This document shows, piece after piece, positions 7,988 through 17,512 of a DNA stretch of 64,000 nt. The position numbers and the translations under genes are program-made. This DNA comes from Burkholderia humptydooensis (GTDB taxonomy: Bacteria > Pseudomonadota > Gammaproteobacteria > Burkholderiales > Burkholderiaceae): the NCBI RefSeq assembly GCF_001513745.1, contig NZ_CP013382.1:1798001-1862000 (forward strand), in the 5' to 3' direction. The notes under the pieces are model-generated. The model was not told the DNA's origin. It worked only from the letters and a program-made list of their open reading frames with translations, and searched no databases. Every line of letters begins with the position of its first letter. The stretch's first letter is position 1.

Positions 7988-9319
7988 ATGCCGACGAGAC
8001 TTCACGTCATGCGCCGCCTGCGCCGGGCGGCATCGCTCGCGATCGGGTCGGTGGCCTCGCTGATCTTCGTGACGCACTGCGCCGCCGGCGAGCAGAGCCC
8101 GCCGCCGCGCGAGGCGTTGCTCGCGGCCGGATGCAGGACGCTCGCCGAGCGCGTCGACGCGGTGCCCGGCTCGGGGCCGGTCCTGCTCGGCAGCTACGAG
8201 CAGGCGCCCGGCGGCGCGGCGCTCGCGGGCGCGCTGACGCAGGCCGCATTCGTCTACGACAACGCGCTCGCGAGCGTCGCGCTCGTCGCCTGTCACCGCA
8301 CCGACGATGCGCGCCGCATCGCCGATGCGATCCTGCAGGCGAGCAGGCAGGACCGCCACTACCACGACGCGCGCGTGCGCAACGCGTACCGCGCCGGCGC
8401 GCTGCCGCCGGGGCCGGCGCCGCTGCCCGGCTGGTGGGACGCGCCGAGCAGGCGATGGTTCGAGGATGCGTATCAGGCGGGCACCGCGACCGGCAACGTC
8501 GCATGGGCCGCGCTGTCGCTGCTCGCCGTGCACGAAGCGACGCACGACAGGCGCTACCTCGACGGCGCCGCCGCGCTGATGAGCTGGGTCGATCCGGGCC
8601 GGCTCGACGCGACGGCGCCGGCGGGCTACGTCGGCGGCGAGTTCGGGCACGAGCCGCAGCCGATCCGCCAGGGCTGGAAATCCACCGAGCACAACGTCGA
8701 TGCGTACGCCGTCTTCCATTGGCTCGCGGCGCGCACGGGCGACGCCCGCTGGCGCGCGGCCGCCGAGCGCGCGCGCAGCTTCGTGTCGGCGATGTGGGAC
8801 GCGGGCGACGGCCGCTTCCTGATCGGCACGCGCGACAACGGGCACAGCCCGAATGTCGGGCCGTCCGCGCTCGACGCGTCGCTGTGGCCGCTGCTCGCGA
8901 TGCCCGACGCGCCGGCCGACTGGCGCCGCTCGCTCGCGTGGGTCGAGCGCGCGCATCGCGTCGACGGCGGCTACGGCTTCAACGCGCATCCGGACGGCGT
9001 CTGGACCGAAGGCACCGCACAGGCCGCGCTCACGCTGCAGGCGGCCGGCCGGGCGGACGACGCGCAGCCGCTGTGGGCGCTGCTGATGTCGCAGCGCGCG
9101 CCGTCCGGCTTGCTGTATGCGACGCCCGAGCCGCGCATCCGCACCGGCCTGCCGATCGGGCCGACGTCCAGGACCGACGATTTCTACTACTTCCATCTTC
9201 CGCACCTGGGCGCGACCGCGTGGGCCGTGCTCGCGGCGGCGGGCTGGAATCCGTTTCGCCCCGGCGGCTGCCTCGCCGCCGGCTGCCCGGGCGACGCCGC
9301 CCATACCTCCGGGGAGTGA
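7988..9319 (+). CDS. Secreted glycoside hydrolase-like protein, (alpha/alpha)-barrel type
   Basis: A 443-residue protein with a signal peptide (LRRAASLAIGSVASLIFVTHCAAG), so it is periplasmic or lipid-anchored through the Cys in THCAAG. The body alternates helices with conserved aromatic and acidic motifs such as WFEDAYQAGTATGNVAW, GWKSTEHNVDAYAVF, DGGYGFNAHPDGVWTEGTAQAAL and TDDFYYFHLPHLGATAW, as in six-hairpin glycosidases. ATG at 7988 is used; a second ATG at 8009 is possible. In synthase-dependent polysaccharide operons a periplasmic hydrolase or lyase (BcsZ, AlgL) trims misplaced polymer, and this gene occupies that place between adaptor and synthase. The exact GH family and the polymer are not identified. 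Confidence 0.7.
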   Translation: MPTRLHVMRRLRRAASLAIGSVASLIFVTHCAAGEQSPPPREALLAAGCRTLAERVDAVPGSGPVLLGSYEQAPGGAALAGALTQAAFVYDNALASVALVACHRTDDARRIADAILQASRQDRHYHDARVRNAYRAGALPPGPAPLPGWWDAPSRRWFEDAYQAGTATGNVAWAALSLLAVHEATHDRRYLDGAAALMSWVDPGRLDATAPAGYVGGEFGHEPQPIRQGWKSTEHNVDAYAVFHWLAARTGDARWRAAAERARSFVSAMWDAGDGRFLIGTRDNGHSPNVGPSALDASLWPLLAMPDAPADWRRSLAWVERAHRVDGGYGFNAHPDGVWTEGTAQAALTLQAAGRADDAQPLWALLMSQRAPSGLLYATPEPRIRTGLPIGPTSRTDDFYYFHLPHLGATAWAVLAAAGWNPFRPGGCLAAGCPGDAAHTSGE

Positions 9320-9321
9320 CG

Positions 9322-11289
9322 ATGTTCGACTTCTTTCTCGCCAACCGGTCGCTCATCGACATCAACGGCGGCGTGCTGCTCGTCGTGCTGCTGCTCACGC
9401 GCGTCGGCAGGCGCGAACGCGCGGCCGACCGGATCGTGTTCGGCGGCGTGACCGCCGTGCTGCTGCTCGTCTATCTGGCGTGGCGCGCGACGCAGACGCT
9501 GCCCGAGCCGCGCATGGATTTTCCGAGCGCATGGGCGCACGTATTCTTCGGCTTCGAATGCATGGCGCTCGCGTACACGCTGATCTCCGTTGCCGTGCTC
9601 ACCCGCACGACCGACCGCACGCCGCAGGCCGACGCCGGCGAAGCCGCGCTGCGGCGCGCGGCCGCGGCGCCGCGCGTCGACATCTTCATCGCGACGTACA
9701 ACGAGGGGCTCGACATCCTGGAGAAGACCATCGTCGCCGCGCTCGCGATCGACTACCCGGATTTTCGCGTGTGGGTGCTCGACGACACGCGCCGCGACTG
9801 GCTCAGGGCGTTCTGCGAACAGGTGGGCGCGCACTACGCGACGCGCGCGGACAACGCGCATGCGAAGGCCGGCAATCTCAACAACGGCCTGCGCCGCAGC
9901 GCGCGAAGCGAAGGCGGCGGCGCGCCGTACATCATGGTGCTCGACGCCGATTTCGCGCCGCACCGGAAGATCCTGCTGCGCACGGTCGGGCTCTTCGCCG
10001 ATCCGGCGGTCGGCGTCGTGCAGACCCCGCAGTTCTACTACAACGCCGATCCCGTGCAGTACAACCTGCGCTCGACCGAATGCTGGGTCGACGAGCAGCG
10101 CGCGTTCTTCGACGTGATGCAGCCCGCGAAGGACGCGTGGGGCACGGCGTTCTGCATCGGCACGTCGTTCGTCGTGCGGCGCGATCTCGTCGAGCGCATC
10201 GGCGGCTTTCCGACGGGCACGGTCACCGAGGACATCCACCTGACCTATCGGCTGATGCGGCACGGCTACGTGACGCGCTGGCTCAACGAGCGGCTGTCGG
10301 TCGGCCTGTCGGCCGAGGGGCTGCCGGAGTACATCAGCCAGCGCAGCCGCTGGGCGCTCGGCACGATCCAGGTCGCGCTGACGCCGGACGGGCCGCTGCG
10401 CGGCCGCGGCTACACGTTCGCGCAGCGGCTGCACTACGTGCACGGCATGCTGCACTGGCTGAGCCGCCCGTTCACGCTGATGCTGCTGCTCGGGCCGCTG
10501 CTGTACTGGTACTTCGACATCCCCACGCTGTACGGCGAGCCGCTGCAGTTTCTCGCCTACGGCCTGCCCGCGCTGACCGGCTACTGGGGCTACAGCATGT
10601 GGATCACCGGGCGGCGCGCGCTGCCCGTGTTCACCGAGGTCACGCAGATCGTCTGCGCGCTCGCCGTCAGCCTGTCGCTCGCGAGCGCGATCGTGCGGCC
10701 GTTCGGCCGTCCGTTCAAGGTGACGAACAAGGGGCTCGACCGCTCGAAGCTGATCGTCCACGGCCGGTTCGCCGCGTTCTACGCGAGCCTGCTCGCGCTG
10801 TCCGCGCTCGGGCTCGGGCGCGCGCTGCTGAGCGACCCCGACGCGCCGGGGCTCGCGTTCAACGCGGCGTGGACCGCGATCTCGCTCGCGCTCTATCTCG
10901 CGTCGCTGCTCGTATGCATCGAGCTGCCGCGGCCGCGCAAGGAGGAGCGCTTCCCGTATCGCGCGCAGGCGCGGCTGCGCGTCGGCGATCGCGAGTACGC
11001 GGTCGCGACACGCGATCTGTCGTGCAACGGCGCCGCCGTGACGACGCCGCAGGCCGCGTCGCTGCCGCTGCATGCGCCAGGCGCGCTGTGGCTCGCGCCG
11101 ACCGGCTGGGTCCCATGCCGCATCGTCCGCCGCGACGGCGCGCTGCTCGGCGTCGCGCTGCACGCGGACACCGCGGCGCGGCACGGCCTGATCCGGCTGC
11201 TGTTCGGCGATCCGCCTCACAACATCGCGACTCGCGGCCAGCCCCGGCTCGCGATCTCGCGCCTGATGCAGCGTGCGCTGTCGGGTTAG
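9322..11289 (+). CDS. GT2 polysaccharide synthase with C-terminal PilZ domain (BcsA/BgsA-like)
   Basis: A 655-residue multi-spanning protein starting 2 bases after the hydrolase stop. The processive GT2 motifs are present in order: an IFIATYNEGLDILEKT entry, the VLDDTRRDW acidic pair, DAD at 208-210, TED at 302-304 and QRSRW at 340-344. Membrane helices flank the catalytic domain. The C-terminal PilZ module keeps both halves of the c-di-GMP motif: RFPYR at 543-547 (RxxxR) and DLSCNG at 565-570 (DxSxxG). The enzyme should therefore polymerise a nucleotide sugar and extrude the glycan across the inner membrane under c-di-GMP control. No bcsB, bcsC or TPR gene accompanies it. The sugar is unknown; the adaptor-synthase pair most recalls the BgsB-BgsA mixed-linkage glucan system. 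Confidence 0.9.
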   Translation: MFDFFLANRSLIDINGGVLLVVLLLTRVGRRERAADRIVFGGVTAVLLLVYLAWRATQTLPEPRMDFPSAWAHVFFGFECMALAYTLISVAVLTRTTDRTPQADAGEAALRRAAAAPRVDIFIATYNEGLDILEKTIVAALAIDYPDFRVWVLDDTRRDWLRAFCEQVGAHYATRADNAHAKAGNLNNGLRRSARSEGGGAPYIMVLDADFAPHRKILLRTVGLFADPAVGVVQTPQFYYNADPVQYNLRSTECWVDEQRAFFDVMQPAKDAWGTAFCIGTSFVVRRDLVERIGGFPTGTVTEDIHLTYRLMRHGYVTRWLNERLSVGLSAEGLPEYISQRSRWALGTIQVALTPDGPLRGRGYTFAQRLHYVHGMLHWLSRPFTLMLLLGPLLYWYFDIPTLYGEPLQFLAYGLPALTGYWGYSMWITGRRALPVFTEVTQIVCALAVSLSLASAIVRPFGRPFKVTNKGLDRSKLIVHGRFAAFYASLLALSALGLGRALLSDPDAPGLAFNAAWTAISLALYLASLLVCIELPRPRKEERFPYRAQARLRVGDREYAVATRDLSCNGAAVTTPQAASLPLHAPGALWLAPTGWVPCRIVRRDGALLGVALHADTAARHGLIRLLFGDPPHNIATRGQPRLAISRLMQRALSG

Positions 11290-11338
11290 CGCCGCGCTCG
11301 CCGCCTGCCAACCGTCCTGACGCGAGGAGCCCTCGACC

Positions 11339-12931
11339 ATGCCTAGTTCCCCGTTTCTTCCATCCCCGAAGCGCGCGCTGCCGATCGCGCTCGCGCTCGG
11401 CATCGCCGGCTGCTCGATGGAGCCCGCCTATCACCGGCCCGATGCGCCGATTCCGTCCGCGTATCCGAACGGTCCCGCCTATTCGACATCGGACGCGCAG
11501 CGCACGGCCCCGAGCGAGCCGGTGGCGCCCGACCTCGGCTGGCGGAATTTCCTCGCCGATGCGCAATTGCAGCAGCTCGTCGCGCTCGCGCTCGCGAACA
11601 ACCGCGACCTGCGCGTCGCGACGCTCGACATCGACGAAGCGCGCGCGCTGTACCGGATCCAGCGCGCCGCGCAGTTTCCGGCGATCGACGCGGGCATCGG
11701 GTTCACGAGCCAGCGCATGAGCCCCGCGCTGCGCGCGCCGGGTCAATCCGCGACGATCAACAGCTACAACGCGAACATCGGCCTCACCAATTTCGAGCTC
11801 GACCTGTTCGGCCGCGTGCGCAGCCTGAGCCACGCCGCGCAGGAGCAATACCTGGCCACCGAGGAGGCGCGGCGCAGCGTGCACATCAGCCTCGTCGCCG
11901 AAGTCGCGAACACCTACCTGACGCTGCTCGCCGACCGCGCGCTGCTCGCGCTCGCACAGGACACGCTCAAGAGCCAGCAGGACGCCGCCGACATGATCCA
12001 TCGCGGCAAGCAGGCGGGCGCGATGGCGCAACTCGACGAGCATCGCGCGGACACGCAGGTGCAGACCGCGCGCGTGGCCGTCGAGCAATACACGCGGCAG
12101 GTCGCGCAGGACGAGAACGCGCTCGCCGTGCTGATCGGCGGGCCGCTGCCGGACGGCGTGTCGCGCGCGGCGCCGCTCGACGGCCGGACGCTGCTCGCGG
12201 AGTTTCCGGCGGGCCTGCCGTCGACGCTGCTCGAGCGCCGCCCCGACATCATGGCCGCCGAGCACCGGCTCATCGCCGCGAACGCGAACATCGGCGCGGC
12301 GCGCGCGGCGTTCTTCCCGAGGATCACGCTCACGGGCGCGCTCGGGGTGGCGAGCGCGAGCCTCGCGGGGCTGTTCTCCGGCGGCGTCGCGTGGCTGTTC
12401 GTGCCGCAGCTCACGCTGCCGATCTTCAACGCGGGCAGCAATCGGGCGAATCTCGATCTCGCGACGGTGCGCCGCGACATCAATGTCGCCGGCTACGAGC
12501 GCACGATCCAGGACGCGTTCCGCGAAGTCGCCGACAACCTGGCCGCGCGCGCGACCTACGAGCGGGAGGCGAAGGCGCAGGAGGCGATGATCCACGACCT
12601 GACCGAAACGAAGCGGCTTGCCGAAATGCGCTTTCGCAACGGCGTCGACGACTACTTCGGCGTGTTCGACACGCAGCGCCAGTTGTTCGCCGCGCAGCAA
12701 CTGCTCGTCACCTACGAGCTTGCCGGGCTGACGAGCCGCGTGACGCTGTACAAGGCGCTCGGCGGCGGCTGGGTCGAATCGACGGGCGCGGCGGCCGCGC
12801 AGCAGCGGACGGTCCGGCCGCAGGCGATGCAAGCGCCGGGCGCGCCGCCGCAGGCGATGCAACCCACACCGGTCGCTCAACCGGAGCTGACTCAGCAGCA
12901 GACGGCCCAGCCGCCGATTTTTCAGCCCTAG
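11339..12931 (+). CDS. OprM/NodT-family outer-membrane factor lipoprotein
   Basis: A 530-residue protein with a lipoprotein signal (ALPIALALGIAGCSME, lipobox Cys). It has the two repeats typical of TolC-like efflux proteins: LTNFELDLFGRVRSL with EVANTYLTLLADRALL in the first half, and ERRPDIMAAEHRLIAANANIGAARAAFFPRITL with the long helical second half. After the family's normal end (ALGGGW) there is an extra Gln/Pro-rich tail of about 45 residues. It is codirectional with the synthase, 49 bases downstream, and no RND pump adjoins it. In this setting it probably forms the outer-membrane exit for the polysaccharide rather than for drugs. The next gene is 312 bases away. Confidence 0.88.
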   Translation: MPSSPFLPSPKRALPIALALGIAGCSMEPAYHRPDAPIPSAYPNGPAYSTSDAQRTAPSEPVAPDLGWRNFLADAQLQQLVALALANNRDLRVATLDIDEARALYRIQRAAQFPAIDAGIGFTSQRMSPALRAPGQSATINSYNANIGLTNFELDLFGRVRSLSHAAQEQYLATEEARRSVHISLVAEVANTYLTLLADRALLALAQDTLKSQQDAADMIHRGKQAGAMAQLDEHRADTQVQTARVAVEQYTRQVAQDENALAVLIGGPLPDGVSRAAPLDGRTLLAEFPAGLPSTLLERRPDIMAAEHRLIAANANIGAARAAFFPRITLTGALGVASASLAGLFSGGVAWLFVPQLTLPIFNAGSNRANLDLATVRRDINVAGYERTIQDAFREVADNLAARATYEREAKAQEAMIHDLTETKRLAEMRFRNGVDDYFGVFDTQRQLFAAQQLLVTYELAGLTSRVTLYKALGGGWVESTGAAAAQQRTVRPQAMQAPGAPPQAMQPTPVAQPELTQQQTAQPPIFQP

Positions 12932-13243
12932 ACAATGGATGACGTATCGATTGCAACGCGTGCCACCATAGACCGCGATAAACCGCTCTAGACCCGCTCC
13001 AGACCGCTTCGACACGGCCCCGCGGCCCGCGGCGCTTTCAAGGCCGCCGCCCACAGTCGGCGCGCCGCGAACGGGCGACGGCCCGATCGCAACGCACGCC
13101 CCGCCCGCTTCGTGCTCCCGACCCACGCGCCCACCCCTTACAAAATCCTAAAGATTCGCCCGCGCGTGCCGACAACCACGCCATCAGAGAGCGGTGACGC
13201 GTGCGTTCCGCCAACGTACCCGTCACGCACTCCGGAGTCATTC
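12932..13243. other. Intergenic region before the chemoreceptor
   Basis: No gene is visible in these 312 bases. The first half has repeated AGACCGC/AGACCCGC words (about 12970-13010) of unknown meaning. The promoter and ribosome site of the chemoreceptor (CCGGAGTC just before 13244) lie at its end. Confidence 0.45.
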
Positions 13244-15271
13244 ATGCACGTGCCTTTCCTGCGGCGCGCGAGCGTCGGCGCACGCCTCGCGGCGCTGTCG
13301 AGCGCGCTCTTCGCCCTCCTGTTCGCCGCGTTCGTCTGGGCGCTGACCCACGCCGCCGCCGGCCAGATCGCCGATCAGGTCCATGCACGGATCGACGAGA
13401 AGGATCGCTCGATCGCCGCGATGATCGCGCTCTTCGACGAAGCGCTGACCGCCGAGGCGAGCCGCGCGATGACGCTCTTCGCGAGCTTCCTGCCCGCCGG
13501 CTACGCGCTCGATCCCGCGCGCACGATCGACGTCGCGGGCGTCGCGGCGCCCGCGCTCACGGCGGGCGGCCAGACGCTGAACCTCGATTTCTCGATTCCC
13601 GACCAGTTCCTGCAGAAGAGCGGCGCGATCGCGACAATCTTCGCGCGCCGCGGCGACGACTTCGTCCGCGTGACGACGTCGCTGAAGAAGCAGGACGGCA
13701 GCCGCGCGATCGGCACGCTGCTCGACCGCAAGGGCCCCGCGTACGCGCCGCTCGTTGCCGGCCGGACCTACACAGGTCTCGCGACGCTGTTCGGCAAACG
13801 TTACATCACCCAATACAAGCCGATCGCCGACGCGAGCGGCGCGATCGTCGGCGCGCTGTTCGTCGGCATCGACGTCGGCGCGGAAATGCGGCTCGTCGAG
13901 ACTGGCATCCGCCAGTTGAAGATCGGCGAGCACGGCTACTACTTCGTGCTCGACGCGTCGGACGGCCCCGCGCGCGGCACCCTGCTCGTCCATCCAGAGC
14001 GCGCGGGCCAGCGCGCCGACGACGCGGCCGCGCCGTACGCGCGCATGCTCGCGGCGAAGAACGGCCAACTCGCGTACACGTCGACCGACACTGCGGCCGG
14101 CGACGGCGGCCCGCGCGCGAAGTTCGTGTCGTTCGTGACGGTTCCGCAGTGGCAATGGCTCGTCGGCGGCATCGCGATCGACGACGAAGTGATGGCCGAC
14201 ACACGCGCGACCCGCAACCGCTTCGCGGCGATCGGCTGCGCGTTCGTGCTCGCGTTCGCGGCGCTGTTCGTCGCGGTCGTCAAGCGCGTCGTCAGCCGGC
14301 CGCTCGATGCGGCGGCGCACGCGTCCGAGCGCTTCGCCGCAGGCGACCTCAGCGTGCGGATCGCCACGTCTGGCGCGCACGATGCGCACGATGACGAGGC
14401 GCGGCCGCATGCGGGCGGCCGAGGCGACGAGATCGGCCGGCTCGTGCGCGCGGTGGACGGCATCGGCGACGGCCTCGCGCGCATCGTCGCGCAGGTGCGG
14501 CGCGGCGCGGCCGACATCGCGCACGGCACCGTGACGATCGCGGCCGGCAGCAGCGACATGGCCGCGCGGATCGCGACGCAGGCGAGCAGCGTCGAGCAGA
14601 CCGCGGCGAGCATGGAGCAGATCACCGCGGCCGTTCAGCAGAACGCCGATCACGCGGCGCAGGCGAACGAACTCGCCACCGGCGCGTCGAGCGCCGCGAC
14701 GACGGGCGGCGCGGCCGTGCAGCGCGTCGTCGCGACGATGGGCGACATCCAGGGCGTCGCGCGCAGGATCGCCGAGATCACCGGCGTGATCGAGGGCATC
14801 GCGTTCCAGACCAACATCCTCGCGCTGAACGCGGCTGTCGAGGCGGCGCGCGCGGGCGAGCACGGCAAGGGCTTCGCGGTCGTCGCGTCCGAGGTGCGCG
14901 CGCTCGCGCAGCGCAGCGCGTCGGCGGCGAAGGAGATCGACGCGCTCGTCGGCGAATCGGCGACGACGGCCGAGCACGGCTTCCGGATTGCCGAGGACGC
15001 GCGCGCGGCGATGCAGGACATCGTCGCGCGCGTCGACCAGGTGCGCGCGATCATCGCCGAGATCAGCGCGGCGTCGCGCGAGCAGTCGAGCGGGATCGAA
15101 CAGGTGAATCTCGCCGTCACGCAGATCGGCGCGGCGACGCAGCAGAACGCGACGCTGATCGCCGACGCCGAGCGCGCGGCCGCCGAGCTGCGCGACGAAG
15201 CCGCGCAGCTCGCGCACGCGGTCAGCGTGTTCAAGCTCGCGGCGGATGAGGGCGCGCTCGGCGCGCGTTGA
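13244..15271 (+). CDS. Methyl-accepting chemotaxis protein with Cache sensor
   Basis: A 675-residue receptor; the ATG at 13244 follows a GGAGT ribosome site. It has a first membrane helix (about residues 16-38) and a large periplasmic Cache region in which [29 protein letters not shown] and [11 protein letters not shown] are typical Cache_3/Cache_2 motifs. A second helix (about 327-348) and a HAMP domain follow. The cytoplasmic signalling domain contains the hairpin tip [20 protein letters not shown]. It should bind a small ligand outside and control CheA. The C-terminal pentapeptide used to tether CheR/CheB is absent. A His/Asp-rich insertion lies after HAMP ([20 protein letters not shown]). 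No other che genes are nearby. The ligand is unknown; carboxylates are common for this sensor class. Confidence 0.92.
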   Translation: MHVPFLRRASVGARLAALSSALFALLFAAFVWALTHAAAGQIADQVHARIDEKDRSIAAMIALFDEALTAEASRAMTLFASFLPAGYALDPARTIDVAGVAAPALTAGGQTLNLDFSIPDQFLQKSGAIATIFARRGDDFVRVTTSLKKQDGSRAIGTLLDRKGPAYAPLVAGRTYTGLATLFGKRYITQYKPIADASGAIVGALFVGIDVGAEMRLVETGIRQLKIGEHGYYFVLDASDGPARGTLLVHPERAGQRADDAAAPYARMLAAKNGQLAYTSTDTAAGDGGPRAKFVSFVTVPQWQWLVGGIAIDDEVMADTRATRNRFAAIGCAFVLAFAALFVAVVKRVVSRPLDAAAHASERFAAGDLSVRIATSGAHDAHDDEARPHAGGRGDEIGRLVRAVDGIGDGLARIVAQVRRGAADIAHGTVTIAAGSSDMAARIATQASSVEQTAASMEQITAAVQQNADHAAQANELATGASSAATTGGAAVQRVVATMGDIQGVARRIAEITGVIEGIAFQTNILALNAAVEAARAGEHGKGFAVVASEVRALAQRSASAAKEIDALVGESATTAEHGFRIAEDARAAMQDIVARVDQVRAIIAEISAASREQSSGIEQVNLAVTQIGAATQQNATLIADAERAAAELRDEAAQLAHAVSVFKLAADEGALGAR

Positions 15272-15346
15272 ACCAATACGCCCAATACGCGCGTGCGCAG
15301 CGGCGCGGCAGCCTGCTCACGGCCGCTGCGCGCCGCCCGCCGCGCT

Positions 15347-15556
15347 TCAAGGCGGGACGTTGACCATGCCGAACCGGTCGCGCGCCTCGTACCCGATGCG
15401 CGGATCGGCCGGATCGCGGTACGAATAGCCGGTCACGGTGCTGAACGCGCCGGGATGCGTCGCCACGCATGTGAAGCATCGCGCGATCGCGAGATCGACG
15501 CCGCACGACAGCGGCAGCGGATTGCCGGCCGCGAGCGAGTACGTGCCGCCCGGCAC
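15347..15556 (-). CDS. Small Cys-containing protein, possibly a 3' fragment
   Basis: A 69-residue frame with a GTG start at 15556 (VPGGTYSLAAGNPLPLSCGV). Its composition is protein-like rather than random GC-rich shadow: ARCFTCVATHPGAFSTV, GYSYRDPADPRIGYEA and RDRFGMVNVPP. The stop is directly after a hydrophobic Val-Asn-Val-Pro-Pro end. There is no good ribosome site at the GTG. A better-looking start, ATGACACATCTGAAA at 15587, is in a different frame, so a single-base frameshift near 15560-15580 could have separated start and body. I recognise no family; it may encode a metal-binding or redox CxxC module. Confidence 0.4.
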   Translation of the reverse strand: MPGGTYSLAAGNPLPLSCGVDLAIARCFTCVATHPGAFSTVTGYSYRDPADPRIGYEARDRFGMVNVPP

Positions 15557-15696
15557 GCGCAGGTTTCAGGTGTTTCAGATGTGTCATGGGTCATCCCCCG
15601 TCGTTCGTCAGTCATCACATCGCCAATATCGTCAGACGATATTGGCGACTTTGACAACGGGGTGACAGCGAGGCGAAAGCGGCGAACGTCGTGCGC

Positions 15697-17358
15697 CTAC
15701 CCTTTCTTCGCGGCCGCCGCCACCAGATCGATCGCCGAGCTCGAGCCGACCTGCGCGCGCAACTGGAATTTCTGGATCTTCCCGGTGGACGTCTTCGGCA
15801 GCTCGCCGAACCGCACCGTCCTCGGGATCTTGTACGCGGCGAGCAGCAGCCGGCAGTGCGCGATGATCTCCTCCTCGGTCGCGGTCATCCCTTCGCGCAG
15901 CTCGACGAACGCGCACGGCACCTCGCCCCACTTCGGGTCCGGCAGCGCGACGACCGCCGCGACCGCGACGGCCGGATGCCGGTACAGCGCGTCCTCGACC
16001 TCGATGCTCGAAATGTTCTCGCCGCCCGAGATGATGATGTCCTTGCGGCGATCCTTGATCCGGATGTAGCCGTCGGGCGTCAGCACGCCGAGGTCGCCCG
16101 TGTGGAACCAGCCGCCCGCGAACGCCTCGTCGGTCGCGTGCGGGTTCTTCAGGTAGCCCTTCATGCAGATGTTGCCGCGGAACATGATCTCGCCGAGCGT
16201 CTCGCCGTCCGCCGGCACGGGCGCCATCGTGTCCGGATCGAGCACGGTCGCGCCCGCCTGCAGGTGGTAGCGCACGCCCTGCCGCGCGTTCAGTTGCGCG
16301 AGCTCGTCGTCGGGCAGCGACGCCCAATGCGCCTGCTTCGCGCAGACGGTGGCCGGGCCGTACACCTCGGTGAGCCCGTAGACGTGCGTGAGGTCGAAGC
16401 CGATCTCCTTCATCTTCGCGATCACGGCCGGCGCGGGCGCCGCGCCGGCGACGAATGCGTGCACCTCGTGCGCGATCCCCGCGCGCCATTCGGCCGGCGC
16501 GTTCGCGATCGCGCTCTGCACGATCGGCGCGCCGCTGTAGTGCGTGACGCGCTCGCGCCGGATCAGATCGAGCACGAGCTTCGCGTCGAACTTGCGCAGG
16601 CACACGTTCACGCCCGCGCGCGCCGCGACCGCCCACGGGAAGCACCAGCCGTTGCAGTGGAACATCGGCAGCGTCCACAGGTAGACCGCGTGCTTCGGCA
16701 TGTCCCATTCGAGGATGTTGCTGATCGCGGCGAGGTACGCGCCGCGATGATGGTAGACGACGCCCTTCGGATCGCCCGTCGTCCCCGACGTGTAGTTCAG
16801 CGCGATCGCCTCCCATTCGTCGGACGGCGGCGTCCACGTGCAAGCGGGATCGCCGCCCGCGAGGAACGCCTCGTAGTCGATCGCGGCGGGAAAGCGCGCG
16901 GGATCGGCGGGCATCGCGTCGGCGACGCTGACGATCGTGAGCCCCGGCACTTCGAGCGCCGCGCGGTGCGCGAACTCCGCGTACTCGGTATCGACGATCA
17001 GCACCTTCGCCTCGCCGTGACGCAGCATGAACAGCATCGAAGCGATGTCGAGCCGCGTGTTCAGCGCGTTGAGGACGGCGCCCGCCATCGGCACGCCGAA
17101 GTGCGCCTCGATCATCTGCGGGATGTTCGGCAGCAGCGCGGCGACCGTGTCGCCGCGGCCAACGCCCGCGCGCTCGAGCGCGCTCGCGAGCCGCCGCGCG
17201 CGCGCGTAGGTTTCGCTCCACGTGCGGCGGATGTCGCCGTGCACGACGGCGAGGCGCTCGCCGTACACCTCGGCCGCGCGCGCGATGAAATCGATCGGCG
17301 TGAGCGGCACGTAATTGGCCTCGCGCTTGCCGAGCCCCTCCTCGAACTTCTGCGTCAT
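15697..17358 (-). CDS. AMP-dependent acyl-CoA synthetase (medium-chain/DmdB-like)
   Basis: A 553-residue ANL-superfamily ligase starting at the ATG at 17358. The ATP-binding P-loop YTSGTTGDPKGVVYHHRGAY, the adenylate motif VYGLTEVYGP, the hinge GWFHTGDLGVLTPDGYIRIKDR with SGGENISS, and the C-terminal catalytic lysine in PKTSTGKIQKF are all intact. Such enzymes activate a carboxylic acid to the acyl-AMP and then to acyl-CoA. The sequence style matches the AlkK/DmdB group acting on medium-chain or methylthiopropionate-type acids; the exact substrate is inference. It is divergent from the Crp/Fnr gene, with a 154-base shared promoter region that holds a perfect palindrome at 17405-17416. Confidence 0.9.
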   Translation of the reverse strand: MTQKFEEGLGKREANYVPLTPIDFIARAAEVYGERLAVVHGDIRRTWSETYARARRLASALERAGVGRGDTVAALLPNIPQMIEAHFGVPMAGAVLNALNTRLDIASMLFMLRHGEAKVLIVDTEYAEFAHRAALEVPGLTIVSVADAMPADPARFPAAIDYEAFLAGGDPACTWTPPSDEWEAIALNYTSGTTGDPKGVVYHHRGAYLAAISNILEWDMPKHAVYLWTLPMFHCNGWCFPWAVAARAGVNVCLRKFDAKLVLDLIRRERVTHYSGAPIVQSAIANAPAEWRAGIAHEVHAFVAGAAPAPAVIAKMKEIGFDLTHVYGLTEVYGPATVCAKQAHWASLPDDELAQLNARQGVRYHLQAGATVLDPDTMAPVPADGETLGEIMFRGNICMKGYLKNPHATDEAFAGGWFHTGDLGVLTPDGYIRIKDRRKDIIISGGENISSIEVEDALYRHPAVAVAAVVALPDPKWGEVPCAFVELREGMTATEEEIIAHCRLLLAAYKIPRTVRFGELPKTSTGKIQKFQLRAQVGSSSAIDLVAAAAKKG

Positions 17359-17404
17359 GATGTCGTCTCCTGCAAGGCGTGCGCCTCGGCATCGTTGGTT
17401 TGTG

Positions 17405-17416
17405 GTCCAATTGGAC
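17405..17416. promoter_or_regulatory. Perfect palindrome GTCCAATTGGAC between divergent genes
   Basis: The 12-base palindrome lies 47 bases upstream of the acyl-CoA ligase start and 97 bases upstream of the regulator start. Its position and symmetry suit a dimeric regulator, most simply the divergent Crp/Fnr-family protein. Confidence 0.5.
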
Positions 17417-17512
17417 AAGCCTACTCGCGGCCATTGTGAGCCGTCTGTCACTCAGGCGACAGACTCGGCGGCGGCGACCGCGCGTATTCCCTATCCTCGC
17501 AAACCCTGTGTG

